Counted from the stretch's first letter, positions 1 through 10,178 are shown. The stretch: 64,000 nucleotides of DNA from Paraescarpia echinospica (GCA_020002185.1 CM034533.1:52533568-52597567); one strand, 5' to 3'. The notes: generated by a model from the letters alone, not told the origin. Made by a program: numbers and translations.

Positions 1-286
1 AATAATTTGCCATACTTCTTAGACACGTTGCACCAGTGTGTTAGTACTATCACCGTATTGACGGAAGTCATAGATGTATGTGAAACAAATTACAACACAT
101 GACTGTTCAAGAAAACCATGCCAAATTATTGGATTTATAACACACAAATAAACAATGATCTGTTCATGCAATTTCGTGCAGTTGTCACTAGCATTACAAC
201 AATACTGTATGTATGTATGTTATGTTGAATAAAATTCAATTAAAACAATGCCATGCTTGCAGGTGTAGAGATCAACACAAGCAAGC

Positions 287-447
287 ATGGGAGACATCAG
301 TCTGGTGTGGCACAAAGCGCTGACGACAGGCTTGGAGAAGTTACGAAGTGACAGCATGCTGTGTGATACGACCATTGCAACAAGTGACGGCCAATCACTG
401 GCTACCCACGCCTGTGTTCTTGCTGCTGCCAGTCCGCTGTTACAGGT
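287..447 (+). CDS. BTB zinc-finger protein, coding exon 1 (N-terminal half of BTB/POZ)
   Basis: First coding exon of a BTB/POZ C2H2 zinc-finger protein, probably a nuclear DNA-binding transcription regulator whose BTB domain mediates dimerisation. The ATG at 287 opens MGDISLVWHKAL, followed by the BTB core LCDTTIATSDGQSLATHACV and then LAAASPLLQ. This is the family pattern: a D-x-T/V-x stretch, then the H-x-x-V/I-L-A-A-x-S-P core. The exon stops at a clean donor (CAG|GTAAAT, 447/448) in phase 0. A candidate acceptor (TTGCAG, ends 261) lies 25 bases before the ATG, so a non-coding exon probably lies upstream, outside the window. The frame stays open past the donor only to 505. The next exon, at 8448, supplies the rest of the BTB fold in the same phase. 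The ortholog cannot be named. Confidence 0.8.
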
Positions 448-519
448 AAATCTAATGCAGCATTTGTTCTATGGTTTAAAAAATGAGTTGAACACTGCTT
501 GTTAATTTTAAAGTGTATA

Positions 520-734
520 ATAGTACACAGGAAACAGTCTTTGTAAAGACTACCTTGTATCTAAGCCTAACTTGAATACATTGTCATCGACATCGTAACT
601 AGGTAAGGCACAGTGTGTCACTGTGTGTTAACAAATATAACTAACTATAACCTAAACAATCTGGTGTAAATTGTACACAGAAAAGTCTTTTCAAAGACTA
701 CATAAAACTACTTTGAACATAAATAAATTCTGAT
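520..734 (+). repeat. CR1 5' region with a duplicated monomer
   Basis: Two related blocks about 150 bp apart (around 521-550 and 675-705) share an ACACAG-GAAA...GTCTTT..AAAGACTAC pattern, each including a small AGTCTTT/AAAGACT dyad. Partially repeated 5' regions are common in LINEs with internal promoters, so promoter function is inferred only. Confidence 0.4.
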
Positions 735-1520
735 ATGGCACCTTGCAAGCAGCAACTCAGGGCAAAACGACACCTAGTTTGCAACGACTGCCAGAGCTGG
801 GTGGATTTTGCATTGTCTGGCTGTCCAAAATCATGGGCAGAGACCAAAGATGACGGATTCACATTTCGGTGTATGGGGTGTTTGAGGGTGGAATGTCTGA
901 TGAAGGAGGTGTGTAAGTTGACGGATATAGTGAAGGAGATGGAGGCGAGACTCAACATAGAAATAGATGGAGCAGAGAGGGATGACGCGGAGAGAGTTGA
1001 GAATTCTACAACACAGAAGGAGCAGAGTTGTGACACGGAGACTGAAGAAAGGAGACTGAGAGGAAGGAAGGTGACCGGTGTGAAGGAACAAGACATTGAG
1101 AAAACAGAGGGACGGAGGAAAAGTGTTCGGCAGAGGAAAAGAAAACGGGCCAGTGGGGATAGATCAGCAGGTAGTCAGACTGTAGAGAACGAGGAGAGAC
1201 ACGACAGCGATACAGGTGGTGAAGAGGTAGATACCACAGAGGCAGTTGGTAAGACTGTGAGACAGAAGACTGATGGAAGAAGACAGAGTGTTCAGCAAAA
1301 AACAGAAAACATGACAGGCGTGAAGGTGACAGGGGAGAAAGTGACCGTAGTGAAGGAGGTAGCCGGGGAAAAGGGACGGGAGAGGAGAGAAGAAAATGTG
1401 ATGGGAGGAAAGAAGAAGGGACGAAAGGAAGTGAGAGTAAATGTGCTAGAAGAGAAGATGACAGGAGGAAAGGGACAAGAGAAAACGCGACAGGAAAGAA
1501 GGGAATGGAAGAGAATGTGA
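735..1520 (+). CDS. CR1 ORF1, N-terminal part: PHD-like finger and charged linker
   Basis: Starts at an ATG (735), MAPCKQQLRAKRHLVC. A PHD-like cysteine cluster occupies roughly residues 15-60: VCNDCQSWVDF, then a Cys about 10 residues on, then FRCMGCLRV. After a short helix-prone stretch comes about 180 residues rich in Lys, Arg, Glu and Thr, with loose repeats of the type TGxKVTxxKE, probably disordered. The frame closes at 1520. The esterase domain continues in the -1 frame from about 1505, so this copy's ORF1 is interrupted. A one-base indel in the repetitive linker is the simplest explanation. PHD modules in CR1 ORF1 are an established feature of the clade. Confidence 0.7.
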   Translation: MAPCKQQLRAKRHLVCNDCQSWVDFALSGCPKSWAETKDDGFTFRCMGCLRVECLMKEVCKLTDIVKEMEARLNIEIDGAERDDAERVENSTTQKEQSCDTETEERRLRGRKVTGVKEQDIEKTEGRRKSVRQRKRKRASGDRSAGSQTVENEERHDSDTGGEEVDTTEAVGKTVRQKTDGRRQSVQQKTENMTGVKVTGEKVTVVKEVAGEKGRERREENVMGGKKKGRKEVRVNVLEEKMTGGKGQEKTRQERREWKRM

Positions 1521-2137
1521 CAGGAGAGAAGACGACAAGAGGAAAAGACAACAACCAGACATATGCAAACCGGAGGAGCTACTCCGAGGCAGTGATTGAG
1601 GGGGCAAGGAGAAAAGAGAGAGTGTTTATGGGCGATTCAATTCTGAGAAAAACAGACAAGACTATATGCGAGGGGAAGGACGTTGTTGTATGTCTACCGG
1701 GGGCTAGGATAGAGCATGTGACCGAAAGGGTAGAGAAGGTATTGGGGCATGGCAAGGGAGGGTCTATACTAGTACACGTTGGGACAAACAATGCAGACAA
1801 GGAGGGAACAACTGGTATAGTTCAGAAGTACAGACATCTAGTGAGGAAGCTAAAGAAGACAAGAGTGGAACAGGTTATTCTCTCAGGAATTTTGCCAGTA
1901 ATGGGAGGAAGGGGGGCAAGATACAGAAACTGTAAGAGGATGGCGATCAACGCACTAGTTGAGCAGATGTGTGAGGAAGAGGGCGTGGGATTCATAGATT
2001 TATGGGGGTACTTTGTTGGGAGAGAAGATATGTACATGAGAGATGGCCTCCATCTAAGTGGAAAGGGGGCAGCAGTATTCTCAGAGAATCTGCTGCGATC
2101 TGTTGACAGTGGGACAGGTTGCATCTATTTAAACTAA
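1505..2137 (+). CDS. CR1 ORF1, C-terminal part: SGNH/GDSL esterase domain
   Basis: Continuation of ORF1 in the -1 frame. All the recognisable SGNH-hydrolase blocks are present: block I FMGDSILRK (nucleophile Ser), a block III-like HVGTNNADKEG, and block V DGLHLSGKGA with the catalytic Asp and His three residues apart. CR1 ORF1 esterases are thought to act at membranes or lipids, but their role in retrotransposition is not settled. The ORF ends ...GCIYLN and stop. The last three codons before the stop, TAT TTA AAC TAA, contain a U UUA AAC heptamer in the correct phase for -1 frameshifting into ORF2. Confidence 0.8.
   Translation: MEENVTGEKTTRGKDNNQTYANRRSYSEAVIEGARRKERVFMGDSILRKTDKTICEGKDVVVCLPGARIEHVTERVEKVLGHGKGGSILVHVGTNNADKEGTTGIVQKYRHLVRKLKKTRVEQVILSGILPVMGGRGARYRNCKRMAINALVEQMCEEEGVGFIDLWGYFVGREDMYMRDGLHLSGKGAAVFSENLLRSVDSGTGCIYLN
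2128..2134 (+). promoter_or_regulatory. Candidate -1 ribosomal frameshift site (TTTAAAC) at the ORF1/ORF2 junction
   Basis: The heptamer T TTA AAC is read in the ORF1 frame as TAT-TTA-AAC and the very next codon is the ORF1 stop TAA (2135-2137). A -1 slip places the ribosome on CTA-AAT-TCG..., which is the open ORF2 frame through the endonuclease. No ATG lies near the start of ORF2. U UUA AAC is among the most efficient known slippery heptamers. No convincing pseudoknot is visible by eye. The only nearby stem (GCCT/AGGC, 2163-2178) is farther downstream than the usual 5-9 nt spacing. Confidence 0.5.
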
Positions 2138-2964
2138 ATTCGCAGGGGGGACTCGCAGAGAAGCCTGAAACTGGAGGCATAGATAAAGGCAGCAAAAATA
2201 ATTCAGCAAAGAACAGTCTGGAAAACTGTTCTGAAGCTGGGTATAAATGTGTTTGTTTAAATGCAAGGAGTATAGTAAACAAAAGAAATGAACTAAACAT
2301 TATGGTAGAAGATATTGACCCTCACATAATAGGTATAACCGAATCATGGGCAACCACCGATATATCAGATGCCGAATTGGGACTGACAGGATATGTAATG
2401 TTTAGGAAAGATAGAATAGGAAGAAGGGGAGGTGGAGTTATTTTATATATTAAAGAATCTATCCAGGCTTATGAAATAAAATTAGACAGAGAAGCAGATT
2501 GCGAAGAAGCTGTTTGGTGTAACATAGTTACAGGAAACTCAACGTTAACGGTTGGATTAGTTTATCGAAGTCCAAACATAAGCATAGAAGAGAATGAAAA
2601 AATACAAAACGCTATAAGGGAAGTGAGCAAACGGGACTGTGTTATTATGGGGGATTTTAACCATGGGCATATAAAATGGAAATCTCTACAGAGTATGGGT
2701 AGTGAGGACCACAAGTTTTTAGTTTTAGTACAAGATAGTTTCCTTTCTCAACATGTGCTTGAACCAACCTGGGGAGAGAATGTGTTAAACTTAGTTTTGT
2801 CCTCACAGAATGAATTAGTTGACAATGTTAAATTATGTGAGCCTCTGGGAAGTAGTGATCACAACCAGATACATTTTACCATCAAAGTAAAATCAGAAAG
2901 AAATAATAAAAAGCAGTTCAGGAGAAATTTCCACAAAGGAAGATATAAGGAAATGAGGAAATAT

Positions 2965-3170
2965 TTAGCAAAGATAGACTGGAATAATACACTGAAGAAT
3001 AAGACAGCAACAGAATGCTGGAATATCTTAAAGAATGAAATAGAGTGCATCGTAGATAAATTTGTTCCCTTAAAAAAACAAGGGAAACGGACCAGAAAGA
3101 AATACTTATCGAAAGAAGCCATTAGAAAAATTAAGTATAAACAAATGATGTGGAAGTCATATAGACGTAC
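2965..3170 (+). repeat. Source copy of the 206-bp internal duplication in CR1 ORF2
   Basis: Starts TTAGCAAAGATAGACTGG and ends CATATAGACGTAC. It encodes part of the normal linker between endonuclease and RT (KIDWNNTLKNKT... to MMWKSYRRT). The second copy is at 3829-4034. Confidence 0.9.
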
Positions 3171-3828
3171 TGGAAATGACGAAGACTACAACATTTATAA
3201 AGAAGCACTAAACCAAGCTACAGCTGAAATTAGAAATTCAAAGAGAAGCTATGAACATAAATTAGCTTGTAATATAAAACATGACAGCAAGAGTTTTTAC
3301 GCGTATGTTCGAAGCAAACAGAAAGTTCAGGATAAGGTCGGTCCTCTAGAAGATAGTGCTGGAAATATAATATCAGAAGGATTCTTAATGGCTGAAGACC
3401 TAAATGAGTATTTTAGTTCAGTGTTTACCAGAGAAGACACTAGTTCACTGCCAGTACCAGAGGCTAAGTTCAAGGGGGCAGAATCAGACTATTTAAGACA
3501 GTTAATTGTAACCCCAGAAATGGTAGCTAAGAAAATTAGGGCTTTGAAGGAAAATAAATCACCTGGAGTGGATGGTATTCCACCCAAACTACTAGTGGAA
3601 ATTGTAGAACAAATTAGCATACCGCTTGCAACAGTTTTCAACTTGTCATTAGAAGAGGGAGTGGTTCCTTTAGAATGGAAAGAAGCAAACATTATACCGT
3701 TATTTAAAAAAGGTTCGAGAAACAAGTCAGAGAACATGGTGGATTTTCTTGTTAAACATAACTTGATAAACCCATCTCAACATGGGTTTCTAAAAGCGAG
3801 GTCATGCTTAACAAATATGTTATGTTTT

Positions 3829-4034
3829 TTAGCAAAGATAGACTGGAATAATACACTGAAGAATAAGACAGCAACAGAATGCTGGAATATCTTAAAGAAT
3901 GAAATAGAGTGCATCATAGATAAATTTGTTCCCTTCAAAAAACAAGGGAAACGGACCAGAAAGAAATACTTATCAAAAGAAGCCATTAGAAAAATTAAGT
4001 ATAAACAAATGATGTGGAAGTCATATAGACGTAC
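3829..4034 (+). repeat. Misplaced second copy of the 206-bp segment, replacing RT motif A
   Basis: About three mismatches in 206 bases against 2965-3170. It sits exactly where the RT segment between the GFLKARSCLTNML block and DKVPHQRLLLKLK should be. The two ends join reading frames that do not match. Confidence 0.9.
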
Positions 4035-4048
4035 ATATAGACGACAAA

Positions 4049-5089
4049 GTGCCACATCAGAGATTACTGCTTAAACTAAAAGCCCATGGCATAGGAAATG
4101 GTATAATTAACTGGATAGAAAAATGGCTGATTGACAGAAGACAACGGGTAGTTGTTGATGGGGAGGCTTCAAACTGGAAATCAGTTTTGAGTGGGTTTCC
4201 ACAGGGATCAGTACTGGGACCTATATTATTCTTAATATATATAAACGATTTGGACGATGATATAGCTAGCAAGGTGTTGAAATTTGCAGATGATACAAAA
4301 GTGTTTAGAAGGATTAAAAGTAATGGGGATAGACAGCATTTACAAGATGATCTTGACAGGTTGATCAAATGGTCTGAAAAGTGGCAAATGTTGTTCAATT
4401 TTGGGAAATATAAATGCCTCCACACAGGACATGGGAACGAATATGTAGAATATACAATGGGGGGAACTGTACTAAGTACTACTGTAAAAGAAAAAGACTT
4501 AGGGCTGACAATTAGTGCTGACATGAAGGTTTCAGAGCAGTGTGGAATTGCAGCTTCAAAGGGAAATCAAATCCTTGGATTGATTAGGCGAAATATAGCA
4601 TATAAAGAAAAAGAACTAATAATACCGCTGTACAAAACAATAGTTAGGCCTCATTTAGAATATTGTATACAAGCGTGGAGGCCATACCGCAAGAAGGACA
4701 TAGATATGCTAGAAAGAGTACAGAGGAGAGCGACTAAAATGATACAAAAACTGAGGGATCTTAGTTATGAAAAACGCCTAAAAGAATGTGGTTTAACAAC
4801 ACTAGAGACCAGGAGATTGAGAGATCAGATAGAAGTGTTTAAAATATTGAATGGTTATGAAAATATTGATAGAAATATGTTTTTTTCAGTTAAGAAAGAT
4901 AGAAAGACTAGAGGACATGAAGTTACATTAGTAAATGAGCAGTGTAGATTAGACGTGAGAAAGTTCTCATTTTCACAAAGGACTGTGAATGAATGGAACA
5001 GATTATCTGATGATTGTGTGGGTGCTAGTAGTGTGAATATGTTTAAAAATAAAATCGACACATACCTCAGAAGGGCTGGATATATGTAG
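4049..5089 (+). pseudogene. CR1 ORF2, C-terminal part: RT palm/thumb and C-terminal region
   Basis: Resumes RT sequence in the +1 frame relative to the N-terminal part: VPHQRLLLKLKAHGI, then GFPQGSVLGPILFLIYINDL (RT motif B and following block), then LKFADDTKVFRRI (catalytic ADD, motif C). The typical CR1 tail follows: KDLGLTISADMK, YKTIVRPHLEYCIQAW, LERVQRRATKMI, and the final FSFSQRTVNEWNRLSDDCV. The C-terminal portion looks intact and ends at a stop at 5087-5089. Without motif A upstream it cannot polymerise. Confidence 0.8.
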
Positions 5090-5324
5090 ATAAAAGGGTT
5101 GGACTCTCGATAAGCCAAAGGGCTTCCTTGTCCACCTGCCATCTAGAGTTAATTCTCTGGATGGCAATCTTGTTAAATCTTGTTAATCTGCAGCGGAAAT
5201 GTTGCCAGCTTCTTTCGGTCATTGCCATGTACAGTTCAGTTGACGGAAATCAGTTGGTTAATTATTTAGCAGTTTATTACATTTGTTTTCCTGCATTAAT
5301 AATAAGTTTTTTCCTCATTTAAAA

Positions 5325-5590
5325 GGGAAGTTGTCTGTTCCATTACCAGGAACCAGCCAGGACGGTTAAAATATAGACAGTTTGCTGAATTAATTATCTC
5401 TAATGTGGCAACATCACTTGTAATCACACCACTGAACATCCCAAGACCTTTGTGGTTAACCGTTACATTGCCAATAGGGTTGTTCATAATCTGAACATCT
5501 GTTGACAATTCGCAGAAGAAAAATTCAAGCTGTAAACACTATTTCGGCCTCATTAAATGCAATTTAGCAGCCAGTACGTGTACATCTTCA
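5325..5590 (+). repeat. Dispersed repeat, copy 1 (pair at 14758-15050)
   Basis: Diverged but collinear with 14758-15050: GGGAAGTTGTCTGTTCCATT here against GGGAGATTGTCTGTTCCGTT there. Shared downstream blocks are ACCAGCCAGG/ATCAGCCAGG, TTGCCAAT(A/G)..GTTGTT, AATCTGAAC and ATTCAAG. It begins shortly after the CR1 3' end. No coding capacity is visible. It may be an old non-autonomous element or a segmental duplicate. Confidence 0.55.
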
Positions 5591-6024
5591 ACATATTTTT
5601 TCTAGTGTTAATTACTATTACAGATATTATACTAATTCAGTGTTCTGCCTAGGTCGAATTTGCAGGGCATCATGCCCTGCCCTTCTTCAGTGATGCCCTG
5701 GAACCTAGAAAATACTAAAAGAACGTCCTGGCTTTTTTACACGATGCCCTGCTATATTTGCATCGTAACCCTACTTGTGGCTACAGACAGTTACACGATG
5801 CATATTAGTTTGAGAGTGTCTGCAAGCGCCCTGATCTTGAAACACATCCCGATTGCGCCACGTGTGCGGTTCAGTTTTTCAACAATCCAACAAAACGCAT
5901 CCCGCGATTGGGAATGGGATACAAAGTCGAAATCGGGGTGCTTGCAGACATTACGCCACACGCTCAGTTCGGTTGTTCAGGTGCCCATATCTCGACACCT
6001 ATCCTGATCGCCGTTAAATTCTTA
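5591..6024. other. Non-coding stretch of intron 1
   Basis: Contains several copies of the word GATGCCCTG/CATGCCCTG (5675-5760) close together. An open frame runs across it (5660-6007), but with no domain or codon pattern that suggests a gene. Confidence 0.4.
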
Positions 6025-6039
6025 ATCGTTTGTGCCAAC

Positions 6040-6515
6040 AGATATTAAAATACGTTGATTTGAGGAAGCGTCGACCTTCGAAAGTGGACAGATCAGAGTG
6101 ACGGACTTTCGCGCAGCGCCTCGACTATACATATCGTCAAGCAGTCCTTATTTTGTTCGTATCTTCAAAAGTTAGAGTCCGATCGTTGGGAGACTTCTAC
6201 CATTAAACATGTCATTAAATTCTTTCTCATGTGTTGTGTACAAAATTATTAAACTACGTTTTGATCTGAGGAGACGCCAACCTTCGAAAGTCAGTAGACC
6301 CTGTTTGCGATGGACTTTCGCGCAACGCCTCGACTATACATATATCACCAAGTAGTCCTTATTTTATTCATATCTTCAAAACGTATCACTCTGATCACCA
6401 GGAGACTTCTACAGTTAGATCTGTCATTTAATTCTTAATCGTGAAGCTTGCAAAAATACGTTTTTATCTGAGGGGCCGCCAAACTTTGCAAGTCGATAGA
6501 CCAGAGCCTGTTCGC
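6040..6515. repeat. Three-unit tandem repeat, about 204-bp unit
   Basis: Units recognised by ACGTTGATTTGAGGAAGCG (6052), ACGTTTTGATCTGAGGAGACG (6256) and ACGTTTTTATCTGAGGGGCCG (6459), each followed by a ...TTCG(C)AAAGT.. ACAGA..GGACTTTCGCGCA.CGCCTCGACTATAC.. pattern. The third unit is truncated. Units are clearly diverged. Confidence 0.75.
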
Positions 6516-7217
6516 AACAGACTGTCGCAAACGCCAGCAGGACCATAGCAGGCATGTGTGATTAGAATTTTTTTTTAATTCATACGCTCTATGTGTTAAT
6601 GTACCGATTTATAATGATACCTAACAACGTTTAGTATAACATAGCTGAACAATAGTACTGAATAATTGCGTAATGTGTGCGTTAAAACAACTGACTCCCC
6701 CTCAATATGCAATGACCCGCCAACAAACAAAGGTGTTGATACTCATGAAAGGCATCTCGTTTCTAGGTCACAACATCACTTGCATGCGTAGTGGACTAGC
6801 CAGGGGTGCTAAGGTTGCTGGCGGCCAGCGTCTTGTTTTGGCCAAATCGTTTAGCAGTAGCTACCTGTAATAATTATTATTCAGATGAGTACCATTAAAC
6901 AGTGGCTTCAAACTAGTGAATTACTTTTTCTGTTTGTTGACCGATTGTTAACATTGAGATTGTGTGTGGGTGTTTTTTTCTGTAAATAAAACAAAATTAG
7001 CTATGCATTATTTTAATGTATGACATCATACCTTTTTCAGTTACACCTTTATTATTTGCAGTGCAATTTATCTAAATTTCTGTTCAGCCTAGCCCAACAA
7101 TATTTTGCATACCTTTTGCTTACATAATAGTCTCTGGGAATATTAAATATGATGTGAATTTATACATAAAATCTTATGTCATGCTGAATATTGTGTTTTG
7201 CTCAAACTTAAATAAAG

Positions 7218-7840
7218 TTAACCATTTCAGTACTACAGCCCTGACCAGCTGTGACCACTGAATACTGCATTCCCTGTGAATACGCGAGACAATGGACTAC
7301 CTCACTTTAAGTGAAGATTTGAGCAACAAAAATGCATTTTATGAATAGGAATGTTATACATTTTCGGAAAGTATGATAATCAGCGAGTATAATGAGCCAT
7401 ATCATTTCAATGTTTTTGCTGTTGCTGAACACAATTGTATACTAAGTTCGCCGACATCGTTATTTTGTCGATCGTCAACATCCGACAAAGATTCTTCGCT
7501 AAAACTATCAAATAATCTGTCCAAAAAATACAGTGGTAAATCGCTAGTTGAAGTAATGCCGTCCGCCATTGTAGCCACCACAAATTTTTATAATCCATCA
7601 TTAAAAACCTTGAAAATCTCTATAAACTATTATTGAGCAATAATAAACGGTGACTACTGCTGAATAGCTCATTTATTCGCCTTGACAACCGTAAACAACA
7701 TGTGGCTCCATGTAGTGGATAATTATGAGTAAAAATGATTTGAATAGGAGACATCGTCAATGCCGAATAACCGGCCTGTCGTACTGAAGCGTCACAGATA
7801 GTGCGGCCGGAAATCCGGCCTGTCGTACTGAAATGGTTAA
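7218..7840. mobile_element. TTAA-flanked DNA element, possibly piggyBac-like remnant
   Basis: The ends are perfect inverted repeats: TTAACCATTTCAGTAC at 7218 and GTACTGAAATGGTTAA ending 7840, with similarity continuing (CTACAGCC against GGCCTGTC). TTAA at both ends fits piggyBac-type insertion. On the - strand a short acidic open frame (7569 down to 7402, 55 residues, MADGITSTSDLPLY then SEESLSDVDD) resembles the acidic start of piggyBac-like transposases. The remainder of a transposase is absent. Length is 623 bp. Confidence 0.55.
7402..7569 (-). pseudogene. Short acidic ORF inside the TTAA element (transposase N-terminus-like)
   Basis: Runs from an ATG (complement of 7567-7569) to a TGA at 7402-7404, 55 residues, with Asp/Ser/Glu clusters (FDSFSEESLSDVDDRQ). 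It stands alone, with no DDE core downstream. Assignment to piggyBac rests on the TTAA ends and acidic composition only. Confidence 0.3.
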
Positions 7841-8447
7841 GACATGCCAATTCAACTAAATTAAACATGTTGTATTGTCTATAATATATATACTATAATG
7901 TTCCATTTGTCCACTTTATATTGATCTAAATGTCAATTTTCAAAATTACTATGTTGCTTGTACATTTTAAAATTTCAAAATAGAATATAAATATAATAGT
8001 ATATTTCAATTATGTTAAACCTAGCCCAAAGGAATTTGGCACAAATAGTACCTGTATAGTATGCTCTGTGTATGTTGAATATTATGCAGATTGACACAAA
8101 TTAAAAAGTTAGGTAAAGCTGAATATTGTTTTGTTCTACAATGCCTGTTTCTAAATTATAGTACATAAATATATCTATACACTGTGTACATAATATACTA
8201 TATGTAAGTATGATATTAAACTACAAGCTGTACACTGCTACTACATCTCATGTATTTAATTTAGTGCCCTTTTAACCACTGCTCACCACGATCTATGTGC
8301 CCTTTTACTAAAACGGCACCAAGGCCTTTTGAAAACCTGAGCAGAACACTGTAATTAATATAAAAAAACGAGGAACCAACAACCTCCATTTAACTTGTAA
8401 TAAAGCTGTCATTGCAATATATCGTTTGCAACTGTACTTTGTTGTAG

Positions 8448-9626
8448 ACATCCCTTGTCAAGATTGCCGAACGCTGCTACCTGGTGAACATTGCAGGAAT
8501 TACCTGTCCGGTGTGGAAGCTGGTACTGCAGTTCATCTACACGGGAACTCTGGATGCCGACTGCATATCCAATGTGGATGACATCAGTAGTGTTGCAGTA
8601 ACATTGCAGCTGCCCCTGCTACAGCAGTTTATTGAGACAATCAAGAAGCAGAACAAACCTGAGGTGGACATGAGTGAGAGCGTCAAGCCAAGGAGTTACA
8701 GCGAGGGACAGGAGAATCATGATTTTGAAATCGCCCTCGGGGGAAGTGGTGATAGACCTGTTGTGATGAAGTTGGTCAAGAACGAAGCCAGTAGTGAAGG
8801 CAAGGTATATCATCTAGAGACTGGTGATGAGGGTAGAAATAAGGACGGACTTGAAGTTGATGACTGTGCTGCTGGTTCAAACGATGAAGATGTTTCGTGC
8901 GATGAGCTTCAAGGTGATCAATCCAGCGAACTGGACGCCAATGAAGAAGTTGAAACAAGCAGCTTGGGGGAAATTGTGACGTCATCAGAACAAACATTGG
9001 ATGTTTCAGTGAAACCCAGCGAAGGCAGGACAGAGTCAACTGGTGTCATGACTCGAACTCTGCGACATGAGTGCGACGTCTGTGGACGGCGTTTCCAATA
9101 CCGTTCGGCCCTGTCAATACACTCGCGCACGCACACCGACGAGAAACCGTATGCGTGCTTGGAATGTGGCATGAAGTTCGGAAGCCGGACAGTGTTGAAG
9201 AACCACACGCAAACTCACACGACCGACCGAGAAATTTTCCAGTGTGACCAGTGCGACAAGTGCTTCCTCACAAAGTCGGGACTGTGGCAGCACCGTCGGT
9301 CACACCGTGGTGCCACTGCAGCCACCACCTGCACCACATGCGACAAACAACTCGACAGCTTGGACGAGCTTCGTGAGCACCTGGTCGTTGAGCACAATCG
9401 CAAGCTCTTTGCCTGCACCAAGTGTCATAAGATGTTCCAAAGTGAAGCTGCATTGACAACGCACACAGAAACACACTCTGGAGAGAAAGAATTCTCGTGC
9501 ATGGAGTGTGGGCAGTCCTTCGATCAGTTCAACGCGCTCAAGTGTCACCAGCGTCTACATGCGGGTCAGAAGAGATTCAGCTGTGAGGAATGTGGAGCAC
9601 AGTTTGAGACAAAATGTGGATTCAAG
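8448..9626 (+). CDS. BTB zinc-finger protein, exon 2: BTB C-terminal half, linker, six C2H2 fingers and half of a seventh
   Basis: Starts after the acceptor TTGTTGTAG (8447) in phase 0. TSLVKIAERCYLVNIAG and WKLVLQFIYTGTLDAD complete the BTB fold; FIYTG is a family hallmark. The acidic linker (about 9-9.05 kb end) is followed by C2H2 fingers CDVCGRRFQYRSAL, CLECGMKFGSRTVL, CDQCDKCFLTKSGL, CTTCDKQLDSLDEL, CTKCHKMFQSEAAL and CMECGQSFDQFNAL. The seventh begins CEECGAQFETKCGFK and is cut by the donor AAG|GTAGAG (9626/9627) before its two histidines. Reading on past the donor gives only non-finger sequence to a stop at 9839. The missing H-x3-H comes from either downstream terminal exon in the same phase, which supports the splice model strongly. 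Confidence 0.88.
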
Positions 9627-10071
9627 GTAGAGTATCTTGGGGGGCTCTCATGGGTCCGCAATGTCCACAAAAATGTACTTTTGTATTGGTTCAAATCATC
9701 ATCCACTCCCATGCGTGTTGTGGGACTTGCGGTTTTGAATGATCCAAAACCACGTAAAACAGTTTCTAGGTTCAACCGATCTGATGTGGTTACTAATACA
9801 TGCCCATCATATGTAACGGTTCTGATATACACACAATAACATCAGTGTACATTAACATATGTTCCACTCAATGCCATATCGATTTACTGTTTCCCGTATA
9901 TGGTGAAAGGCTGATGGCCACCCATACATAATTGGTAATGCTAAACATTTTCTTAGACTTTGCGAACTTAAATGTAACGACTTGTTATTAGGACCCTGGA
10001 ATGTAGTGATGATCTGGTTTCCTGGTTATTCATGTTGGGTATACACTGTATGTACCTCAAGAAACTTTTTT

Positions 10072-10178
10072 GTTTTTTCTCTGTATAATTTCGATCGCAC
10101 CTCATGGCCTTGTTTAGCAGACTGAATTTATGGTCGTGTCACATGACCTACGTCTACAAAATTATACAGAGAAAAAAC
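10072..10178. repeat. Small inverted-repeat element in intron 2
   Basis: A perfect 20-base inverted repeat, GTTTTTTCTCTGTATAATTT at 10072-10091 and its complement at 10159-10178, encloses about 67 bases. It looks like a tiny foldback MITE or a stem-loop. Confidence 0.5.

Larger units (their letters stand above)
2134..4074 (+). pseudogene. CR1 ORF2, N-terminal part: endonuclease and start of reverse transcriptase
   Basis: Exonuclease-endonuclease-phosphatase type (AP-like) endonuclease. Visible motifs in order: CLNARSIVNKRNEL, GITESWA, GGGVILYIKES, GLVYRSPN, IMGDFNHGHIKW, and the terminal GSSDHNQIHF carrying the catalytic SDH. A linker follows, then RT fingers: ENKSPGVDGIPPKLL, then WKEANIIPLFKKGSRNKSEN. 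At this point the NYRPVSLTS-type block expected in CR1 is missing, and the text jumps to VDFLVKHNLINPSQHGF. After SCLTNML the frame enters a near-exact second copy of upstream sequence (3829-4034), which removes RT motif A. It ends at a stop after re-entering RT sequence in the wrong frame. The copy cannot give an active RT. Confidence 0.8.
520..5195 (+). mobile_element. CR1-like non-LTR retrotransposon, nearly full length, defective
   Basis: A LINE lying sense in intron 1 of the BTB-ZF gene. In order: a 5' region with a partial tandem repeat, ORF1 (PHD-like finger plus SGNH/GDSL esterase), ORF2 (AP-type endonuclease then reverse transcriptase), and a 3' end with short ATCTTGTTAA-type repeats at about 5168-5195. 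PHD plus esterase in ORF1 is a known arrangement for CR1-clade elements. The copy is broken by a frame change inside ORF1 (about 1505-1520), loss of the usual NYRPVSLTS block near 3735, and a 206-bp internal duplication at 3829-4034. A 5'-truncated relative, 3' end only, lies on the - strand at 47070-47372. The 5' boundary is an estimate. Confidence 0.85.

Noticed and set aside
1490..1525. Second programmed frameshift inside CR1 ORF1
   Set aside because: The overlap is in the -1 direction, but no slippery heptamer is present and the linker is repetitive, so an indel is more likely.
1006..1554. Long - strand open frame opposite CR1 ORF1
   Set aside because: Mirror of the repetitive Lys/Glu-rich linker; gives low-complexity Ser/Leu/Phe text with no domain.
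5660..6007. 115-codon open frame in BTB-ZF intron 1
   Set aside because: Driven by repeated GATGCCCTG words; no recognisable protein features and no splice context.
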